Assembly (NCBI RefSeq): GCF_038148855.1
Contig: NZ_JBBVGR010000005.1
Coordinates: 124,001 to 188,000, forward strand
Source of the DNA: Phycobacter sedimenti
Lineage (GTDB): Bacteria > Pseudomonadota > Alphaproteobacteria > Rhodobacterales > Rhodobacteraceae
Length of the DNA: 64,000 bases
Reading direction: 5' to 3'
A model generated the notes under the pieces. That model made no database searches, was not told where the DNA came from, and saw only the letters and a program-made list of their open reading frames with translations. Positions 34,022-42,560 of the stretch are shown piece by piece (the first letter of the stretch is position 1; each line of letters begins with the position of its first letter). Position numbers and translations under genes: made by a program.

Positions 34022-35455
34022 GTGGGCCTCTATGCCCTTGTGATCCGCGTGCTTCGGCATCTGCCCGGATCGCTGGCGCAGCGCCTGCCTTTGCTGGTGG
34101 TTCTGTCCTTTCTCGCCGGTAGCCTGGTCGCCGGCTGGACCCTGCACCGTATCTTCGACCGCCGCTCTGCGCTCTTGATCGCAGAGACCTCGGGCCCCGC
34201 CCTGTTGCAGATCATAAGAGGTACGCGCTCAAGCAAGGCGTCTCCATCGGGCAGCTTGCCCCCTTATGACTGGCAAATCGCTCCCAGCGGTTTCACGGCA
34301 GAGGCCGCCCATACCGTTCCCCTGATCCTGATCCTCGATGGTCAACGCGTACGCGCTGCAGCCGTATTTGATGCTCCGCCCAAACGACCCGATGCCCTGC
34401 GCGCCTCGGACAGACCGCAATCCCCGGACCGGCGACTCGGCGATCTGTCGCGCGCAATTGCCCGGCAGGACAGCGAGGCGGTGTTGTCGGTGTTCCAACC
34501 AGACGGAACCGTTCTGTCGATCGCAGCCCCGGAACTGTGGCGCAACCGGCTCGAAGAGACCAAGGTCGCGCTGATCGGGCTGGCGGCCTTCCTTCTGGGG
34601 ATGGCCGCAATTATCCCGTTGGCCATCAACCTGGCAGCCCCGTTCCGGCTGCTCGCGCGGCGCGGCACAGCGCAGCTGCCTCCGCTGGCCTCGCTGGAGG
34701 CGGTGCAGGTGCGCGACCGCATAGACCACCTGAAGGAACGCTTTGCCGAGGAACAGGACCTGAAGGCGCAAGGATTGGCCGCGATCTCTCACGACCTGCG
34801 CACGCCAGTGACCCGTCTCAGGCTGCGCAGCGAATTTCTGGACGACCCTCACCTGCACGGCAAGTTCAGCGCCGATCTTGACGAAATCTCGCGCATCATC
34901 GACGGCGCCCTGGATCTGCTCAGCATCCGCCATCAAAGCGAACAGAGCCACCTGTTTGCCCTGGCAAGTCTCGTGGAAAGCCTGGTGGACGACTACCGTG
35001 ACACCGGGCGCAACGTTGCGTTTCTGGGCCAGCGCCCCATGCGCCTGCCGGGTGTGCCGACCCTATTCGGTCTCAGCGCGCCCGTCCGCGTCGAAACCGA
35101 GGGACAAAGCATGATGCGCGGGCAGCCGGACAAGCTGCGGCGCGCCCTTGGCAACCTGATCGACAACGGGTTGGCGCATGGCAGCCGGGTCACGGTCTCA
35201 ATCAGGAGCAGTGGCTCGGATGCGCTGGAGGTCGTGATCGCAGACGATGGCCCAGGCATTCCGCCAGACCGCATCGCCGCCATGATGCGCCCGTTCTCGC
35301 GCGGCCACACGCGCGGCGCCGGTGTCGGACTTGGCTTGGCCATCGCCCAGGAGATTGCCGAACTGCACGCGGGCGACGTGACCTTGGAAAACGGCGAAAG
35401 AGGGCTTATCGCGCGGCTGCGGGTGTTGCGCGGTCTCAGCCCCTTGCCCCCTTGA
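34022..35455 (+). CDS. Membrane sensor histidine kinase paired with the OmpR regulator
   Basis: A 477-residue kinase beginning with GTG at 34022. TM1 is at ~22-45 (RLPLLVVLSFLAGSLVAGW) and TM2 at ~182-208 (VALIGLAAFLLGMAAIIPLA); between them is a ~135-residue periplasmic sensor of no recognised family. The phospho-His is H257 in AAISHDLRTPV. The HATPase domain has NLIDNGLAHG, DDGPGIP and GVGLGLAIAQEIAELH. A HAMP-like linker joins TM2 to the His box. It is adjacent to, and probably senses for, the regulator upstream. Confidence 0.92.
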   Translation: MGLYALVIRVLRHLPGSLAQRLPLLVVLSFLAGSLVAGWTLHRIFDRRSALLIAETSGPALLQIIRGTRSSKASPSGSLPPYDWQIAPSGFTAEAAHTVPLILILDGQRVRAAAVFDAPPKRPDALRASDRPQSPDRRLGDLSRAIARQDSEAVLSVFQPDGTVLSIAAPELWRNRLEETKVALIGLAAFLLGMAAIIPLAINLAAPFRLLARRGTAQLPPLASLEAVQVRDRIDHLKERFAEEQDLKAQGLAAISHDLRTPVTRLRLRSEFLDDPHLHGKFSADLDEISRIIDGALDLLSIRHQSEQSHLFALASLVESLVDDYRDTGRNVAFLGQRPMRLPGVPTLFGLSAPVRVETEGQSMMRGQPDKLRRALGNLIDNGLAHGSRVTVSIRSSGSDALEVVIADDGPGIPPDRIAAMMRPFSRGHTRGAGVGLGLAIAQEIAELHAGDVTLENGERGLIARLRVLRGLSPLPP

Positions 35456-35524
35456 TCGCCTGCGAAATGACAGGCACTGCGGCACAGACTTCAGATCTGG
35501 CACGAACAGGCAGATCGGATGCCG

Positions 35525-36631
35525 TCAAAGCGCCTTAACGCAGTCGTTCACGACATCGATCACCTGCGCGACCTGACTGGCCTCCAAATGAGGGCCGATC
35601 GGAAGGCTCAGAACTTCGCTTGCGAGCTGAGCGGCCAGGGGAAGCTGGTGGTCCGTCAACCCCAGATCCGCATATGCCTTTTGGGCATGTGGCGGGATCG
35701 GGTAGTGTATCAGAGTCTGCACACCGGCGTCGGCAAGCGCATGGGCCAGAGCATCACGCCGAGGATGGCGAATGACAAACAGATGCCATGCCGAGCAGGC
35801 GCCATGGGCGATTTTCGGAAGGACAAGATCTCGCCCCCGCAGCCCATCGAGGTAGGCGTCGGCCACCTTGGCGCGACGGGCATTCCATTCGTCCAGAACC
35901 TCGAGTTTAACCTTGAGGAAAGCCGCCTGAACAGGATCCAGACGACTATTGAGACCCGGATATTCGTTTTGATATTTTTCACGCGAGCCATAGTTGCGCA
36001 ACATGCGCAACCGGTCGGCAAGGGCCGGATCATTGGTCGTAATCCCCCCGCCGTCTCCGACAGCGCCAAGGTTCTTGCCGGGATAGAAGCTCCAGCAGAC
36101 CAGATCCCCATGGCCGCCGATCCGGGTTCCATCCCAGGTCGCCCCATGGGCCTGCGCCGCGTCCTCGATCACGGCAAGCCCCAGCTCCCTTGCTGTTGCG
36201 ATCATCTCGGCCATGTTTGCGGGCTGACCATACAGGTGAACGGGGATCACAGCCGTTACGCCCGGCTGCATGGCAGCGCGGATGCCTTCCGCAGTGATGT
36301 TGTGCGTATCGGGGTCGGGCTCCACCGGCACCGGGGTGGCGCCGCATTGGCTGACCGCTAGCCAGGTCGCCACATAGGTGTTCGAAGGCACGAGAACCCT
36401 GTCACCGGGTCCGATTTCCAGAGCCATCAGCGAGAGCCTCAGCGCATCCAACCCGTTCGCAACCCCAATAGCGTGTTCGACCCCGCAGTACCTGGCAAAA
36501 GCGGCTTCGAAGGCTTCGACTTCGGGCCCCAGAATGTACCAGCCGGACCGCAAGCTGCGCAGCATGGCTGGCTCCGCGCGTTCGGACAGTTCGTCATAGG
36601 CAGCCTTGAGATCCAGAAAGGGAATGCTCAT
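35525..36631 (-). CDS. fdtB: PLP-dependent sugar 3-aminotransferase (FdtB/QdtB-like, DegT family)
   Basis: A 368-residue DegT/DnrJ/EryC1 aminotransferase. The PLP Lys is in CWSFYPGKNLGAVGDGG, and GLDALRLSLMALEIGPGDRVLVPS is the family N-terminus. With the overlapping ketoisomerase gene it should make dTDP-3-amino-3,6-dideoxyhexose from the dTDP-3-keto sugar, using Glu as the donor. It overlaps the ketoisomerase by 4 nt. The fdt name is a best guess; Fuc3N and Qui3N routes cannot be told apart here. Confidence 0.8.
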   Translation of the reverse strand: MSIPFLDLKAAYDELSERAEPAMLRSLRSGWYILGPEVEAFEAAFARYCGVEHAIGVANGLDALRLSLMALEIGPGDRVLVPSNTYVATWLAVSQCGATPVPVEPDPDTHNITAEGIRAAMQPGVTAVIPVHLYGQPANMAEMIATARELGLAVIEDAAQAHGATWDGTRIGGHGDLVCWSFYPGKNLGAVGDGGGITTNDPALADRLRMLRNYGSREKYQNEYPGLNSRLDPVQAAFLKVKLEVLDEWNARRAKVADAYLDGLRGRDLVLPKIAHGACSAWHLFVIRHPRRDALAHALADAGVQTLIHYPIPPHAQKAYADLGLTDHQLPLAAQLASEVLSLPIGPHLEASQVAQVIDVVNDCVKAL

Positions 36632-37044
36632 GGCCGTTGCGCCTTGGCAGCCGTGAGAAACTCATCGTAATCGCGAATATAGTCGGTTTCCGTATAGGGC
36701 GCCGAAGCAAGCACCATACAGACAGCCCCGGACGAAAAATTGTCCAGATACCGCCACATCATCGGACAGATATAGATGCCGTAATATGACCGGTTCAGGT
36801 GAAAGCGCTTCTTTTCTGTCCCATCATCGAGAACAACGTCAAAACTGCCGGACATCGCGACCATGAACTGATGCAGGCCCTTGTGGGCATGCTCTCCACG
36901 ATCAGAGCCACCGGGAACATCATAAAGATAATAGACCCGCTTGATATCGAAGGGGATGTGATTCATGCCCTCGATAAAGGTGAGATTCCCGCGCGCGTCT
37001 TCGATTTTGGGCAGGTCAATGAACTTGCAGTCGCTAAGGGGCAC
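36628..37044 (-). CDS. fdtA: dTDP-4-keto-6-deoxyhexose 3,4-ketoisomerase (FdtA/QdtA-like)
   Basis: A 138-residue WxcM-like cupin. The N-terminus CKFIDLPKIEDARGNLTFIEG and the cupin metal-free barrel (DRGEHAHKGLHQFMVAMSG, then SYYGIYICPMMWRYL) are typical of the FdtA/QdtA/TylM3-like isomerases. It converts dTDP-4-keto-6-deoxyglucose to the 3-keto isomer before amination. It is divergent from the acetyltransferase gene by 180 bp. RmlA and RmlB, which make the precursor, are not in the window. Confidence 0.85.
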   Translation of the reverse strand: MPLSDCKFIDLPKIEDARGNLTFIEGMNHIPFDIKRVYYLYDVPGGSDRGEHAHKGLHQFMVAMSGSFDVVLDDGTEKKRFHLNRSYYGIYICPMMWRYLDNFSSGAVCMVLASAPYTETDYIRDYDEFLTAAKAQRP

Positions 37045-37223
37045 GTTTGGGTCTCCGAGAATTGACTGTGTTTTTCTTTGGTGTCAGCGCTGCGCGGCTG
37101 ACATGGGATCCGCAGGGTAAGGGCTTTGTCCCTTTGCGAAGCTGTCTACCATATTGTAGGTTCCGATCAATCGAATTGACCGGGCGAAACAAGGTCCGAA
37201 CAACCACTGACAGGAAGGCGTAG

Positions 37224-37904
37224 ATGGCCAAGAACAAGAAGCTATTGCTGATCGGGGCTGGTGAATTTGCCGATATCGCCTTTGAGTATTTCACCCATGA
37301 TTCCGACTATGAGGTGGTCGGTTTCGCGGTGGAAGCCGCCTTTTTGACGGAAACCGAGAAATTCGGCTTGCCAGTTGTCGCATTGGAAGAAGCAGAAAAC
37401 CAATTCGCACCGGATGAGGTCGAGGCGCATGTCGCCGTGACCTCAACAAAGCTCAACCAGGTGCGCGAGCGGCTGGTGGGCATGGCCCGCAACAAGGGCT
37501 ACCGACTTGCCAATTACATCAGCTCCCGGGCCTTTGTCTGGCGAACGGCATCCTTGGGCGAGAACGTCTTTATCTTCGAAAACAACGTTGTCCAGCACGG
37601 TGTCAGGCTCGGCGACGGGGTTGTCCTGTGGAGTGGCAATCACATCGGTCACCAAAGCACGATAGGAGATTTCTGCTTCCTGTCCTCACATGTGGTGGTA
37701 TCGGGCTACTGCACAATCGGGCGGCGCAGTTTCATTGGCGTGAACGCCAGCCTCGCCGACAACATCACACTCGGAGAAGACTGTTTCGTGGCGCTGGCCG
37801 CCGTCGTGAACAAGAATTTCCCGGATCCGGGGCTGATCCTGTCGGGACATCATGCCGAACCCTCGCGCGTGTCGGCCTATCGCTATTTCAAGATCAAGGC
37901 ATAA
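37224..37904 (+). CDS. NeuD/PglD-type sugar O/N-acetyltransferase
   Basis: A 226-residue acyltransferase. The N-terminal Rossmann-like domain begins KKLLLIGAGEFADIAFEYF. The C-terminal left-handed beta-helix shows hexapeptide repeats (LGENVFIFENNVVQHGVRLG, then TIGDFCFLSS and TIGRRSFIGV). With the divergent FdtA/FdtB-like pair it would N-acetylate the 3-amino group to give a 3-acetamido-3,6-dideoxyhexose. It is the first gene of a four-gene operon; the next start is 3 nt after its stop. Confidence 0.83.
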   Translation: MAKNKKLLLIGAGEFADIAFEYFTHDSDYEVVGFAVEAAFLTETEKFGLPVVALEEAENQFAPDEVEAHVAVTSTKLNQVRERLVGMARNKGYRLANYISSRAFVWRTASLGENVFIFENNVVQHGVRLGDGVVLWSGNHIGHQSTIGDFCFLSSHVVVSGYCTIGRRSFIGVNASLADNITLGEDCFVALAAVVNKNFPDPGLILSGHHAEPSRVSAYRYFKIKA

Positions 37905-37907
37905 GTC

Positions 37908-38837
37908 ATGGCGTGGCAGAAACTCGGGCAGGTCTTCTGCCCTGATGGCACCTCCGATTGGGCCAGGCACAGCTTCATGACACCGGTTCCGCTGCAGATC
38001 AGCCGCGATGTCATCAGGATCTGGGGCGGTATGCGCGATGACGCGGGGATCAGCCGCATCGGGTGGATCGATGTGAGCAGCACCGACCCCACCAAGGTTC
38101 TTGACGTTTGCAAGGCCCCGGCTCTCGATCTCGGCGCGCCCGGCATGTTCGATGACAACGGCGTCATTCTTGGGGACGTCATCGCGATGCAGGACGGGAC
38201 CCTGCGCATGTACTACGTGGGCTTTCAACTGGTGCAGAAGGCCAAGTTTCTCGCCTATACCGGTGCCGCGGTCAGTACCGACGACGGGATGCGCTTTGAG
38301 CGGTTGCAGCCAACGCCGGTGCTGGATCGCGCGCCGCAAGCGCCGTTCATCAATGCATTGCACTCGATCGCGCCGGTCGAGGGCGGTTTCAGGGCCTGGA
38401 TTTCCTGTGGGCAGCGCTGGCAGATGATCGAAGACAGGATCTTCCCCCAGTACAATTGCTGGACCCTCTTCAGCAAAGACGGGCTGCATTTCGACATGGA
38501 AACCGCAACTCCAACCCTGGATGTGCAACAGGACGAGTACCGGATCGGGCGCCCACGCGCCAATCGCCTGCCGGGTGGCAGCTATGAGATGCGGGTGACC
38601 TCTGACACCCTGGCCAAGCAATACGCCTGCTATCGGGCGACCTCTCCCGACGGTATCACCTGGCATCGCACCGATGATGTGGAACTGCCCCGCGGCAAGC
38701 CGGGAGAGTGGGACGATCAGATGACCTGCTACCCCGCGCGTCTGGATACGGTCCAGGGGCAAAGCTACCTCTTCTACAACGGCAACAACATGGGTGAAAC
38801 CGGTGTCGGCGTCGCCATTCTGGACGGCGAGACATGA
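37908..38837 (+). CDS. Glycosidase-like beta-propeller protein of unknown function
   Basis: A 309-residue protein without a signal peptide. WGGMRDDAGISRIGW, MYYVGFQLVQKAKFLAYTG, and repeated YYVGF/LFYNGNNMGE/VSTDDG blade-like units resemble the five-bladed glycosyl hydrolase 43/62/68 superfamily proteins seen in O-antigen clusters. I do not recognise the exact family and see no certain catalytic triad. It is tightly coupled (ATGA overlap) to the following GNAT gene and lies within the sugar island, so a role in polysaccharide or sugar-nucleotide handling is inferred. Confidence 0.6.
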   Translation: MAWQKLGQVFCPDGTSDWARHSFMTPVPLQISRDVIRIWGGMRDDAGISRIGWIDVSSTDPTKVLDVCKAPALDLGAPGMFDDNGVILGDVIAMQDGTLRMYYVGFQLVQKAKFLAYTGAAVSTDDGMRFERLQPTPVLDRAPQAPFINALHSIAPVEGGFRAWISCGQRWQMIEDRIFPQYNCWTLFSKDGLHFDMETATPTLDVQQDEYRIGRPRANRLPGGSYEMRVTSDTLAKQYACYRATSPDGITWHRTDDVELPRGKPGEWDDQMTCYPARLDTVQGQSYLFYNGNNMGETGVGVAILDGET

Positions 38838-39775
38838 GCACACTGGACCTGCGCCGCTATCGGCCCGCAGATGCCGCCGAATGGGACAGCTTCGTGCGGT
38901 CCTCAAAGAATGGCACCTTCCTCTTTCAACGCGGTTTCATGGACTACCATGCCGACCGTTTCGAGGATCATTCCCTGATGATCTACGAAACCGGCAAGCT
39001 GCTGGCCCTGCTGCCCGCCAGCCGGAGCGGGGAAGAGCTGGCCTCGCACGGCGGACTGACTTATGGGGGCGTGATCTCGGGCGCAAAGATGAGCGCGGCC
39101 CGGATGCTGGCCGTGTTCGACGCCGTGAAAGCCCACCTTGTTGCCGAGGGCGTGCGAACCGTTCACTACAAGGCAATCCCGCAGATCTACCATGACCAAC
39201 CCGCCGAAGAGGATCTCTATGCCCTCTTTCGCAACGGCGCAGAGCTTGTCCGGGTCGATGCCTCGGCGACCATCGCCCTGCCGCGGAAACTGGCTTTTGG
39301 CAGCGGCAAGAAGGATGGTGTGCGCAAGGCCCGAAAGGCCGGCCTTGTCGTGCGGGAGAGCCAGGATTGGGAGGCCTGCTGGGATTTGCTGACCCGGGTT
39401 CTTGCGGATCGGCACGATGCACGCCCTGTGCACAGCCTGGATGAAATCCGCCTTCTGGCCGGACGGTTCCCGGATAACATCCGACTGTTCGGCGCGTTTG
39501 ACGATGAAGCTATGCGCTCGGCACTGGTGATATTCGACTGCGGCCCGACTGTGCATGTGCAGTACATTGCCTCATCCGATTATGGCCGCACCCACGGCGG
39601 GGTCGATCTGATCGTGAAAACCCTGATCGACGAAATCTACGCCGACCGCCGCTGGTTCGATTTCGGGATCTCCACGACGGACCAGGGCATGGCCCTGAAC
39701 GAGGGGCTCGCCCGCCAGAAGGAGATGTTCGGGGCACGGACAACCGTCTACCAGCAATACAGGTGGATGCTATGA
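38834..39775 (+). CDS. GNAT/FemAB-like acetyl- or aminoacyl-transferase
   Basis: A 313-residue protein with the two-lobed pattern of the FemAB-like GNAT proteins of polysaccharide loci. The first lobe is WDSFVRSSKNGTFLFQRGFMDY and the second includes RLFGAFDDEAMRSALVIF and the YIASSDYGRTHGGVDLI block, ending DFGISTTDQGMALNEGL. No signal peptide. The start overlaps the previous gene by 4 nt and the stop overlaps the GT2 start. The acyl donor and acceptor are unknown; acylating the amino sugar or an amino-acid side group is possible. Confidence 0.65.
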   Translation: MSTLDLRRYRPADAAEWDSFVRSSKNGTFLFQRGFMDYHADRFEDHSLMIYETGKLLALLPASRSGEELASHGGLTYGGVISGAKMSAARMLAVFDAVKAHLVAEGVRTVHYKAIPQIYHDQPAEEDLYALFRNGAELVRVDASATIALPRKLAFGSGKKDGVRKARKAGLVVRESQDWEACWDLLTRVLADRHDARPVHSLDEIRLLAGRFPDNIRLFGAFDDEAMRSALVIFDCGPTVHVQYIASSDYGRTHGGVDLIVKTLIDEIYADRRWFDFGISTTDQGMALNEGLARQKEMFGARTTVYQQYRWML

Positions 39776-40731
39776 GCGGCACGACCGATCTCAAGTGCAG
39801 CTATTCCATCGTATTGATGACCTACAATCAGGCGGACTACGTCGCCGATGCCGTGCACGCCCTTTTGGCACAGGACTGTGCACCGCTCGAGATCCTGATC
39901 TCTGATGACTGCTCGACCGATGACACCTTCGACATCGTGCAGGACGCGGTGCGAGGCTATGAAGGACCGCACCGTATTGTCTTGAACAGGAATCCAAAGA
40001 ACCTCGGCGTAAACCGTCACATCAAGAAATGCTACGATCTCAGCACGGGTGAGGTGATCATCGCGACCTCTGGCGATGACATCTGCTACCCCAATCGCGC
40101 GGCGCGTACGATTGAGGTCTTCGAAACCCAAGCGCCACTATTGGCCTTTTCACAAGCGCGTGTTGAAACCTTCGACGGCCAGGAAATGCCGCGCAACTAT
40201 CAAAAGGCGACGCTCTACTCGCGCCAGGATGCCCTGTCCGCTGCGGTGTCGATGCAGCTCTACCTCGGCGCAACATGCGCCTGGCACAAGGATCTGTTCA
40301 GGAAATACGGTCCGATTGCCTATGACAACTGCTATGAAGATCTTATCTTCGGTTTCCGCGCTGCGCTGGAGAAACGCATCGCCTTCATAGATGAAGATCT
40401 GGTCAGCTATCGGCTTGGAGCCGGTCTGACCAGTTCTGCGTCCCGATACACGACGCCCGAGGCCTACCAGGCAAAGCGTGCACGCGATATCCAGCGCGAG
40501 ATCTCGGTCCTCCGTCAAAGGCGCGATGACGGCCGCCTCTTCGGGTTACGGGCAGATGATCCGATTATGCGAACCATAGAACGGCGCCTTGTGGATAGAG
40601 AACTCCGGCATACCTATGTTACCGGTGGCGCCGGGGCGCTGTGTCGCCAGGGGTGGCGACGTCCTCTCGGTATCCTTGGCGCCCTTGTGTCCGAGCAACG
40701 CCGTCACCGCAAGGCACGCCGCAATAGATAA
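39772..40731 (+). CDS. Family 2 glycosyltransferase
   Basis: A 319-residue GT-A enzyme. It begins with CSYSIVLMTYNQADYVADAV, then EILISDDCSTDDT and the acidic SGDDICYPNRA motif corresponding to the DxD-like metal site. The conserved YEDLIFGFRAALEKRIAF block with ED lies near residue 185. The ATG at 39772 is chosen because it forms an ATGA overlap with the GNAT stop. It ends with a basic tail (RRHRKARRNR), suggesting membrane association. It would add a sugar to a lipid-linked polysaccharide unit. Confidence 0.85.
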   Translation: MSGTTDLKCSYSIVLMTYNQADYVADAVHALLAQDCAPLEILISDDCSTDDTFDIVQDAVRGYEGPHRIVLNRNPKNLGVNRHIKKCYDLSTGEVIIATSGDDICYPNRAARTIEVFETQAPLLAFSQARVETFDGQEMPRNYQKATLYSRQDALSAAVSMQLYLGATCAWHKDLFRKYGPIAYDNCYEDLIFGFRAALEKRIAFIDEDLVSYRLGAGLTSSASRYTTPEAYQAKRARDIQREISVLRQRRDDGRLFGLRADDPIMRTIERRLVDRELRHTYVTGGAGALCRQGWRRPLGILGALVSEQRRHRKARRNR

Positions 40732-40862
40732 GGTGCGGGAGAATCCGATCGCGGACGCAGGCACGGTCTGCACCACAAACCCGAAGGGCCTTCAGGAGAA
40801 GTGCACCCAGAAAACTGAATAGCCAGCCAAGGCGTGTCCCTAACCTTTGAAGGGCTACGAGA

Positions 40863-41021
40863 ATGGCGAAGCGCAGAGCCTTTGCAGATCGGTTTAAGGC
40901 AAAGGTCCCGTTATAAGCGCTGCGCGGTGACAGCCCGTGCAGGAGATTGGGGCGAAGGATCAGCTTCACTCGAACCATGTGAGCATATGAAAGCGGCAGA
41001 CCATTGATGCAATGGCGGCTA
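40863..41021 (+). pseudogene. Decayed IS3-family orfA fragment
   Basis: Starting at ATG 40863, the reading frame gives KRRAFADRFKAKVPL, a stop, then ALRGDS. After a frameshift VQEIGAKDQLHSNHVSI, a stop and KRQTIDAMA follow. This matches the OrfA HTH of IS3 members (RRFSAEFKAKVALEALRGDxTVQEIAAKHxxHPNQV). Stops and a frameshift show it cannot be functional. Confidence 0.75.
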
Positions 41022-41167
41022 CCGAATACCTTGCGACGACGTCTGCGCCCAGGCCCTGAACGAGGCAATCGCACGACACGCCCCCCCAAAAAAATCACGA
41101 ATACGGATCAAGGCAGACAGCCTCCCGTTCGACCTGGATCACCACGTTGACCGAGACGGGCAGGCGC

Positions 41168-41358
41168 ATCTCGATGGACGGGCGCAGACGTTGTCTGAAC
41201 AACATCTTCAACGAGCGTCTCTGGCGATGACTGAAGCAGGAAGCGGGTTATCTCGAAGAAATCACGATGGTTTAAAGGACCGAAGCGTCATCAAGAGCTG
41301 GATGACCTTCGACAACGCCAAACGCCCCTATTCGGCGCTTGATCGGCACCTTCCCAAA
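41168..41358 (+). pseudogene. Decayed IS3-family orfB (DDE transposase) C-terminal fragment
   Basis: From 41168 one frame reads ISMDGRRRCLNNIFNERLWR, a stop, then LKQEAGYLEEITMV. Another frame reads KSWMTFDNAKRPYSAL. These are the ends of the IS3 integrase core: the ERLWRSLKxE region containing the catalytic Glu, and the FYNxxRPHSALD block. Frames are broken and the middle of the transposase is missing, so this is a dead, internally deleted copy. Confidence 0.8.
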
Positions 41359-41753
41359 GGCAATGGTGGCCCCATGCATCTCTCAATTCTTGAACTGCGC
41401 CAGCACGTCCAGACAGTGTTTCTTGCTGGACTTTGGCTGATCCTTCCGCCGCCGGGAAATGCCGTTGCGGTTTCAGGCGACAAAGGGCCTCAGCCGCCCC
41501 TCTCGTGACAGTGCAGCGCATCGGGCCGCCGGGCCGCCGGGCCGTGATCGATATCATGTTTGTCGGGATCAAAGACTGGCGGCACGTTGCAACCAGATGT
41601 GACACATGCCCGAAGGTCATTTTGAAGGCAATCGCTCAGGCTGCAATCGTTGCTTGGGGCTTGTGTGTCCTGAGCCTAGGCAGACGCACAGAATCCGTTT
41701 ACGAATCCTTAATGCTCCTGTTCGAGAGGCCAAAAGAGAGAGGTTTTGCTGCA

Positions 41754-42461
41754 ATGGGAATGAGTGATGGCAAGATCATCATCCTGACCGGAGCCGGGAT
41801 ATCCGCCGAAAGCGGCCTGGGCACTTTCCGGGACGAGAACGGCCTATGGGCACAGCACCGGATCGAGGATGTCGCCACGCCCGAAGGCTTTGCCCGCGAT
41901 CCAGACCTGGTGCACCGGTTCTACAATGCCCGCCGGGCGCAGGCGGCCACCGCGACCCCGAACGCGGCTCATATCGCCCTTGCCAACCTCCAACGCAAAT
42001 GGCCCGGTGAGGTGATCATCATCACACAGAACGTGGACGGGCTGCACGAAAAAGGGGGCGCTTCGAAGGTTCTGCACATGCATGGCGTTCTGGACGGCGC
42101 GCTCTGTGCCGACTGCGATCACCGATGGCCTGCTCCGGCGGAAATGTTCCCATCTGACACATGCCCGGCCTGCCGCGCCCCCAGCACCCGCCCCGACATC
42201 GTCTGGTTCGGAGAGATGCCCTACGACATGGAGGAGATCTACGATCACCTCGGAAATGCGGATATCTTTGCATCGATCGGCACCTCCGGCCAGGTCTACC
42301 CCGCCGCCGCTTTTGTTCAGGAAGCCCGGAGGGCAGGCGCTCATACGATTGAGCTGAACCTTGAACCCTCCGCCGGAGCCTCCAGTTTTGCCGAGAGCCG
42401 CCTGGGCCCCGCCACGGAAATTATCCCGGCCTGGACGGATGAGTTGCTGGCGCAGCTCTGA
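41754..42461 (+). CDS. cobB: NAD-dependent protein deacylase CobB (sirtuin)
   Basis: A 235-residue class III sirtuin that removes acyl groups from lysine with NAD+. Motifs are GAGISAESGLGTFR, TQNVDGLHEKGG, HMHGVLDG and two Zn pairs (CADC and CPAC). YNAR fits the Tyr-x-x-Arg of SIRT5-like enzymes that prefer succinyl or malonyl groups. The ATG at 41754 is chosen because the longer frame from 41433 has no family match; GAGAGAGG lies ~11 bases upstream. It stands alone after the IS remnant. Confidence 0.93.
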   Translation: MGMSDGKIIILTGAGISAESGLGTFRDENGLWAQHRIEDVATPEGFARDPDLVHRFYNARRAQAATATPNAAHIALANLQRKWPGEVIIITQNVDGLHEKGGASKVLHMHGVLDGALCADCDHRWPAPAEMFPSDTCPACRAPSTRPDIVWFGEMPYDMEEIYDHLGNADIFASIGTSGQVYPAAAFVQEARRAGAHTIELNLEPSAGASSFAESRLGPATEIIPAWTDELLAQL

Positions 42462-42493
42462 TCAACCCCTTGGCGCGGCTCATTAGACGCAAA

Positions 42494-42517
42494 TGGCCAG
42501 CCCCAAGGGGCTGGCCA
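42494..42517. terminator. Hairpin between convergent cobB and PCuAC genes
   Basis: TGGCCAGCCCC (42494-42504) pairs perfectly with GGGGCTGGCCA (42507-42517). It lies between the stops of two convergent genes, so it probably serves as a bidirectional terminator, although T-runs are short. Confidence 0.6.
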
Positions 42518-42560
42518 GATCGGCAGCGCGGCAGACCGCGCCGCTGTATTGTCCGGGGAC

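Larger units (their letters stand above)
40863..41358 (+). mobile_element. Internally deleted, degenerate IS3-family element
   Basis: The two fragments lie in the same order and strand as in an intact IS3 element (orfA then orfB) but span ~500 bp instead of ~1.2-1.3 kb. No clear terminal inverted repeats were found. It lies in a ~1-kb gene-free gap between the polysaccharide island and the sirtuin; the rest of the gap (40732-40862, 41359-41753) holds GC repeats such as tandem GGGCCGCC near 41520 and nothing else supported. Confidence 0.72.

Noticed and set aside
41433..41753. A 107-codon upstream extension of cobB
   Set aside because: It has no sirtuin similarity and overlaps the low-complexity GC repeats of the IS scar region; the family start is at 41754.
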